Shown here: positions 58,183-64,000 of the stretch, piece after piece
Position numbering within the stretch: position 1 is the stretch's first letter
How the letters are laid out: every line of letters starts with the position of its first letter
Source of the DNA: Telopea speciosissima
Lineage: Eukaryota > Streptophyta > Magnoliopsida > Proteales > Proteaceae
Length of the DNA: 64,000 nt
Direction of reading: 5' to 3'
NCBI RefSeq assembly: GCF_018873765.1
Contig: NC_057923.1
Span: forward strand, 11,792,413 to 11,856,412
The notes under the pieces: model-generated
The model's input: the letters and a program-made list of their open reading frames with translations, nothing else
Told to the model about the DNA's origin: nothing
The model's database searches: none
Translations under genes and position numbers: made by a program

Positions 58183-59632
58183 ATAGGTGTCTTTCTCTTG
58201 GACTTCTCTGGATCGTTGGAAATGGACAAAATATTTCTATATGGACAGATAACTGGATTCCTACCTCTAGGAATTTTAAAGTTCTTTCCTTTAAACCAGT
58301 GGATTGTCCTTTGGAGAAGGTATTTGAGCTGATTGACCATAGAACAAGGACTTGGAAAATTGATCTTCTGAATACCTTCTTTCTACCTACGGATATAAAA
58401 GAAATTCTCAAAATCCAACTTAGTCTTTATCCACAAGAAGATAAGTTGGTCTGAGGAGGCTCTAAAACAGGTATTTTTTCTGTGCGATCGATGTATCATC
58501 TTCTTACTAATCGCAGGGATTTAATATCTCAAGATAAGCCATCTTCTTCAACAGCTACAATAAATAATCAGTTGATGGAAGACTCCTATTGGAAATGAAT
58601 TTGGAATGCTCAGACTCTTCCTGAGATTAAAATGTTCTTATGGAAGAGCTGTGCTAATGGAATTGCAACAGGAGAAGGCCTTCTGAAGAGAAAAAACCCT
58701 ATCAATCTGTCCTGCTTACGATGTGGTTATCATGTTGAATCGGTGGGTCATATTTTCCTTTCATGCCCTTTCTCTAGAGCAGTATGGTTTGACTCTTCTT
58801 TGGCCCATTTAACTCCACAAATTGAAAATCCTTCTTTAAAGGAATGGTTTAAATGTTGGGATACCATATTTCGGGAAGACAAAAAGCTGGCTCAAAATCA
58901 ATTTTCGCTAGCATCTTTTATCTTTTGGTATATTTGGAGAGCTCGTAATGATCTCATATTCAAAAAACATCATTGGTCTCCTACTGAAGTTATTAGAGTT
59001 GCAGAAAAGGCTTTTCAAGAATTTTGGGAAGCAACAATTATGGTTGGTAATAATAATCATCCTTCTCTAGATTGCTCTTCAATTCAGCAAGGTTTCTCTA
59101 GTTCTCCTTGGACTCCTCCACCATCCAATGCTATTAAAATCAATTATGATGCTGCCTGGAATAGTAAGGCAAAACATGGAGGAATTGGTATTATTATTCG
59201 GGATGAGTTCGGCCTTCCTATTTCAGCCTACTCTTATGGTCTCCAATGTGAATCACCAATTATTGGAGAAGCATGCGCTATTCGGTCTGGACTTCTTCTT
59301 GTGGCTACACATGGTTTCACCCGCGTGATGATTGAATCGGATTGTCAAAATCTGATTAATCAGTTATGCGGTAAATCACATGTGGAGACTGAAATTTATA
59401 ACATCTGCCATGATATTTTCTGTTTACAAAAGTCCTTTGTAGTTTTTCTTCTGTTCCAAGGTCCTCCAATTCTGTGGCAGATTCCTTGGCCAGGGCGGTC
59501 CTATCGATTGAGTCTCCGATTATGTGGCCAATTACCTCTCCGTGACTTTTGCAAATTTGTAACGCAAATGCTACTGCTTTTAATGACTCTTTTCATTAAT
59601 AAAATTTCCTTCTACCAAAAAAAAAAAAAAAA
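58183..59632 (+). mobile_element. 5'-truncated L1-type LINE with zf-RVT and RNase H
   Basis: Starts ataggtgtc after ctctctttctct (58171-58182) and ends in poly-A followed by the same 12 bases (59633-59644), a perfect target duplication. ORF2 C-terminus: WIVGNGQNISIWTDNWIP, FLWKSCANGIATGEGLLKRK, CLRCGYHVESVGHIFLSCPF (zf-RVT), then RNase H NYDAAW, GGIGIIIRDEFG, GEACAIRSGL and MIESDC. The VADSLAR motif of the last catalytic Asp is out of frame after a shift near 59440. Two Trp codons are TGA (58452 and about 58597). RT and endonuclease are missing. Confidence 0.9.
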
Positions 59633-59659
59633 CTCTCTTTCTCTCTCTAACATTCTCAC

Positions 59660-59831
59660 CCAACCAAACGAAATGAGATATAATGTTACATTAATGTTCC
59701 CTCCATTTTTTACTTTCCTTGTTATCCTTTCCCACTACATGTGTAATCCACATGTAATAGGATGGGATAACAGATGAAAGGAAAAGGAGGGAGAATTATT
59801 GTAACATCCCACCCAATTTCGTTTGGTTGGA
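59660..59831. mobile_element. MITE, CCAACCAAACG ends
   Basis: About 172 bp with arms of about 80 bp: left ccaaccaaacgaaatgagat, gttccctccatttttt, gttatcctttcccactacat; right atgtaataggatgggataac, aaaggaggga, gttacatcc-like and cgtttggttgg. The centre is tgtgtaatccacatg. The ends resemble the GTTTGGTT ends of Tourist-like families, but the target duplication is not clear. Confidence 0.75.
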
Positions 59832-60078
59832 TGTGAAAGTTCCTAAATAAGGAAATGATGAAATGAAGAGAGAAAGCAAAATACTCAAGATCATATCCTT
59901 TAGAAACTAGATTTTTATCTACTAATTTTCCCTTTAAATTCTCGACACATGACATGTTTAAATCCTATGATTAGACTTGTTATAGCATTCACCCATTCAA
60001 CCCTAACCTAATCGGAGTTACTCTCTCTCTCTCTCAAACGATGACAACCAATTTCGACAAAAACTTGAGACAATTCCC

Positions 60079-60730
60079 TAGGGGTGTCAACCGGTCATAG
60101 TCCTTAAAGCCTGCACGGTGATCGCCTGTTTAAATAATCGGGCTAGGTCAGGCTTCGGGCTATAATCGGGCTAGTGTAATCAGGCCTTAAACGGTGCAAA
60201 ACCGAACTATGAGCCTATTTAAATTTAAACGGTGCAACCTTAATAACTATGAGTGAAAAAGAAAACCCTAGGATACAAGAATAGAAATGAGTGGAAAAAT
60301 GCATTGAGAGCAGTATCATTGACTATGGATCTATGTTTGAATGACTATCAACAAATTTGGGGCATATAAGAATCAAAATATGTATGTTCCAAGAGTTTTT
60401 TTTTTTTTTGTTTGGTTGATATTGATTCATGAATGGTTGGTAAATGGATTAAAACAACAGATGGGTTTTCTTCAATGGTATGATAGAAATCAGAAATAGG
60501 ATCCCATGGAATGAATCATGTTGGAGCAAACAATATTTACATTTCCAAACTTGATGGTTAAGTTCATTGACCTTTGAGAATGAGTGGCAAAAAAGTCTAA
60601 AGGGTCCGGTGCCCAAGATGGGCTATAAGACCCCACATCGAAACCGCCTGATTACGTGCCAGGACAGGCAGGGCTTTAGTTGGACAAGCTGATCAGTTCT
60701 GCCGAGTCGGGCCTGGAATTGACATCCCTA
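60079..60730. repeat. TAGGGGTGTCAA-ended element
   Basis: Left taggggtgtcaaccggtc and right ttgacatcccta are inverted. GC-rich, GGGCTAGGTC/GGCCT-type units lie near both ends, with an AT-rich middle. The 8-bp flanks match only at 5 of 8, so the target duplication is not proven. No coding frame. Confidence 0.55.
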
Positions 60731-62251
60731 CAGTTACGCCACTTCGTTCTTCAGAAAAGAAAAAAAAATTTGAAAGAGAAGAAGCCCTGCAATTCTAGTT
60801 GGGAAAAAAACCTAGTCATTGAACTGTCTCTGCAAAAATCTATCTAAAGAACCCCAATTGTGGTAGAGACCCAGTTGTAGATAGCATCTTCTTCTTCTCA
60901 TTTTATTATTATTTTTTTCTCAGTTGCAGATAGTTGTATATCTACCACTACCACTTTTCCATTCCTGAACCCCCTTTTTTTTGGTTTATCTTCTCCTACC
61001 TTACCTTACCTATCACTGATCCTCTACACTTTCTTTCAATTTTTTTTCTCTTCAATCCACTGGGGTTCGATCTCAAGTGGTCGATTCTACCAGCGTTTAA
61101 TCGAGTACAACCGTGGAGAAGATCTATACCTTGCTCGTCCATGCCTTCAATGCGGAGAATAGGGAAGGGATTCTGAATCTGAGCTTGGCTGATGGGTCAT
61201 GTGGTTGAACCGATGGAGATTCTGTTTGGAGGAGATTGATTCTCTCGTTGGCATCACAAGACGATGGCTTCTTCTTATGGACCGACAAGGAGTAACTCAA
61301 GGATTTGCAGGGTCCTTTCTGCCTGCGCTGGTTGTCGTCATCTCCAAGAATCACAGCAAAGAGAGAGAGAGAGAGAGGAGAGAGGGAAGAGAACGAATGA
61401 AAATTTTAGATTAGTTTAAATTCGGGTTGGATGGGTGAATATCGTAGAATTTAAACATGCCATGTATCGACAATTTAAAGGAAAAATTGACAAAAATGAA
61501 AGATGTCAGAAATGTAATCCTTCAAAATCCGCAATTCCTGGATCATATCCTAGCAACTTAATTACCGACAGAGATTGAGAAAGAGTCAACCATGGGTGAA
61601 AATTGTGTTTGGCAGCCCTTTGCAACAACATGGTTGAGCTTTTGGCCATGGCCTGTTAGTTATCAAAAGTCCGATTGATTTCATGGGCCTTGTGAAAAAG
61701 TGGGATGGAAAAGATACGGACCCAAAGGGAAAACTTAACGCACCCAGGTTTTTGATTTTGTTTCCAACTCATTGTATCCAAATGTATGCATTTTGCCATG
61801 TTTGCGGGAAAGTCCTCATTGTTCATTTCCACCCCCAACAAACAAACATGGCCTAAGTAATTTTTATTAAAGAGAGTTTTTTCTTCACCGATGGTGAATA
61901 GTTTCTTGGAGAATCAATGGTAATAATTACTTTCATTGTTGTGAAAAATGTCACCAAAATGCTCAAATTCTACTCAAGACTCCCATCCAAAGGCCATAAA
62001 GGTGGTGGGTAAAGAGAGAGTAAAAGAAAACTAAAAATAGATCCAATTTTCCTTCATGAGTCACCTTTGACGGTTGGATAAAAGAGTAGCCTTGGAGCAG
62101 TGTCAAAGGCATTTAGACCTTCAGCAACAAGGGGAGTAATATTATGTTATTACACTGGTGGGTGAAAGTTCACAATGGGAGAAGAGAAAACTCTCTGAAA
62201 AAACTTTAAAAAAATAAAAAATGAAGTTTTTTTATATCATGAGTAAAAGAA
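60731..62251. other. Intergenic DNA, possible gene relic
   Basis: Around 61085-61190 a plus frame reads KIYTLLVHAFNAENREGILN then LSLADGSCG before a stop. The sequence before it is pyrimidine-rich. I do not recognise the family and the frame breaks soon after. A GA microsatellite lies at 61360-61383. The remainder to 62251 shows no gene. Confidence 0.35.
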
Positions 62252-62504
62252 AAATACACTCATCTAAGATCATTATTACTCTGCCTCCTACTAGACGTAG
62301 TCGAAACTATCCCTCTTCCCTCATGGTAGAGAAAAATTTTCTTTATTTTGAATTCAATTACCTTTCAACTATAATGAAGCACAATCTCTTGACCTCAAGT
62401 CATTACGATAATGATATATGTATCATTATGAGGAGAGGGGAGGGATAGTTTCGACTTCGTCTAGTAGGAAATAGAGTAATAATGACCCTAGATGAATGTA
62501 CTTT
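62252..62504. mobile_element. MITE/foldback with about 75-bp arms
   Basis: Left aatacactcatctaagatca, ctactagacgtagtcgaaac, tatccctcttccctcat pairs with right atgaggagaggggagggata, gtttcgacttcgtctagtag, tgaccctagatgaatgtact. The centre is AT-rich and unique. Confidence 0.8.
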
Positions 62505-62562
62505 ATCACCATTTTTATTACTCAATGTGTTTCTTTGAACAAAACATTTCCACGAAAGCTTC

Positions 62563-62587
62563 TCTCTCTCTCTCTCTCTCTCTCTCT
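62563..62587. repeat. (CT)n microsatellite
   Basis: About 12 uninterrupted CT units. Confidence 0.95.
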
Positions 62588-62604
62588 ACATTCTCAGTCA
62601 CCAC

Positions 62605-62918
62605 CATGGTTCTAATCTCGGATCGGATCAGTATTGGTCAAGGCCGATCCCGAGATTAGACCGATACAACAAGGTTTGATTGGATCGTTCCCTGGATCAG
62701 CCAATCCGATTGAATTTTTTTTTTTTTTTATATTATCTTGATCGATACTGACCTATCCCAACTAATATTGACCGATCCGATCCAGATAATATCGGTCGAT
62801 CCGATCCCAAGATCAAAACACCCACCAATTTTGGCCGATACATGACCGGATCCATAAAAAAATGATTTTGGGAGTTTTTTTACCGATACCGAGTCCGATA
62901 CCTGGATTTTGAACCTTG
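62605..62918. mobile_element. hAT-like MITE, GGATCGG-rich (copy D)
   Basis: 314 bp. Ends CATGGTTCTAATCTCGG and, inverted, CAAGGTTCAAAATCCAGG. Perfect 8-bp duplication gtcaccac at 62597-62604 and 62919-62926. The interior is saturated with GATCGGATC, CCGATCC and ACCGATAC units. Confidence 0.87.
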
Positions 62919-62926
62919 GTCACCAC

Positions 62927-64000
62927 TCACCATTCAGATCTCTTTCATGGGTAAAGCTGTTTGTAACCGAGGTGGTTACAACAAATTTTGTAACCTCTCT
63001 TTTCTAACCCTTGCTTCTCTCTTTTGAGCAATTTAAAAAAAGGGATAGATAAGTAATTTCACTTTTGGCATGACTAGGCTTAGCTTGGATGAAGGCTCAA
63101 CTTGTGTCAAAGCCACTGGCTTAACTTACTTGAGCCAAAACTTCGTCTTCTCTACATACGATCCAATCAAACATGACTGAGGTTCATCTTACTCAAACTT
63201 CCCCTCCCCAACCCTTTTCTTCCCCGGCACCCTCCTCTACCACCAACAGCACCCCTGCCCCCACCTTTGTTCTCTCCTCTCATCAGCTACTGTCACATAG
63301 TTCTTCCTCACCCAATCGATGAGCAGCAGCTCATCTTAAGACCACGTTTTGATGGGCCTCCATCAAAACATCCAACCTAAACAGACGCACCGGCCCCTCT
63401 TTCATTTATCATTAGAAAACTAACAAGAAGAGGGCAGGACAGTAAAGAGATCATAAAATAAATGAAATAGAGAAATTCACCTTTGATGAATCCTCCTCTT
63501 CGTTCAAAACTCCTAACGAAGGAAGATGGAAACAAAGAAACATAAAAAAAAAGGGAAGTAAATCAGTGAAGGTTAGAGAGATTGCAGGTTACCTCTGAGT
63601 TATGAAAGCCAGCTGCTAAAAATCCCCTTAACCATCCCCCCCACCCCCACCCCCACCCCTGCTGCAAGAAGAAACGAACAAAGAAAGCAAATTAGTTGTT
63701 TCCGGTACTCTCATCAAAACCAGGCAAAACATTTCTTCCAAAGAGCAAAAGTGTAAAAGAAATTGAAATTTCCATGGGAAAAAAATAGACAACGAGAGAG
63801 AAGAGCAAAAAGGTAGTAGTTTTAGCAGACGTGTTAAATCGAGTTAAATCCTGCAATTGAGCAAAGGTTAGCAAGTACGAATGGTCCTTCTCCAAAACCC
63901 TAAACATTTGTCTCCTCCAGATGAACAAATTCACCTAACCTTTCCCCAAATCAGATAAGTCTCGATACAGTAAACAAAACAGCTTTATGGTCTTTGAAGA
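62927..64000. other. Right edge, possible 5' end of a minus-strand gene
   Basis: No recognised exon. A CCCCCACCCC tract lies at 63637-63659. On minus, 63990-63850 has leader-like features (tttagggttttggag, then ttgcag), which could be the 5' UTR of a gene on the minus strand, but the following frame (80 codons, 63934-63692) matches nothing I know. Confidence 0.3.

Overview
The window is nuclear DNA of a flowering plant. It has intron-rich genes with plant GT-AG splice sites, plant-specific gene families (SRO, PERK, class III peroxidase, AMS/bHLH90-type bHLH), Au-type SINEs, tRNA-Met-primed LTR retrotransposons, plant L1-type LINEs and short insertions of chloroplast DNA. Several introns exceed 2 kb and are packed with transposable elements. 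The look is that of a magnoliid or early-diverging eudicot, but the species cannot be fixed from sequence alone.

Layout: 1-3.6 kb holds a broken Ty3/gypsy gag, decayed retroelement DNA and a peroxidase pseudogene, all minus strand apart from a weak plus-strand LINE trace. 3.6-20.4 kb (plus strand) is the 3' part of a STE20/BLUS1-like protein kinase gene. Twelve exons join in frame into 371 codons, but the kinase domain itself is not in the window. Its 7.3-kb and 4.2-kb introns carry SINEs, a retroposon with a target-site duplication, hAT-like elements and a compact LTR element. 20.4-27.2 kb is intergenic, with a foldback element, GC-rich inverted repeats and NUPT pieces (rpoC2 and 16S rRNA). 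27.5-29.4 kb (minus) is a complete four-coding-exon SRO gene (PARP-like plus RST, 361 aa). 29.6-45 kb is repeat-rich, with a 588-bp tandem duplication, a minus-strand solo LTR with a perfect target-site duplication, LINE fragments, a nested SINE-in-LINE, many MITEs and a foldback with 127-bp perfect arms. 45.7-51.7 kb (plus) is a complete eight-exon PERK receptor-like kinase gene (746 aa). 53.25-54.26 kb (minus) is a three-exon bHLH gene (266 aa). 54.3-64 kb is again repeats, including a 5'-truncated LINE with a clear target-site duplication.

The genes are unrelated neighbours and not a pathway cluster: two kinases linked to signalling, one PARP-like stress regulator and one bHLH transcription factor. 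The most informative material is in the repeats. At least five elements share CATRGTT-like termini and 8-bp target-site duplications but have quite different, motif-saturated interiors. There is also a very young foldback, a SINE fragment abutting a coding exon, a duplicated terminal exon and several dated nestings. No prokaryotic-type system or CRISPR array is present.
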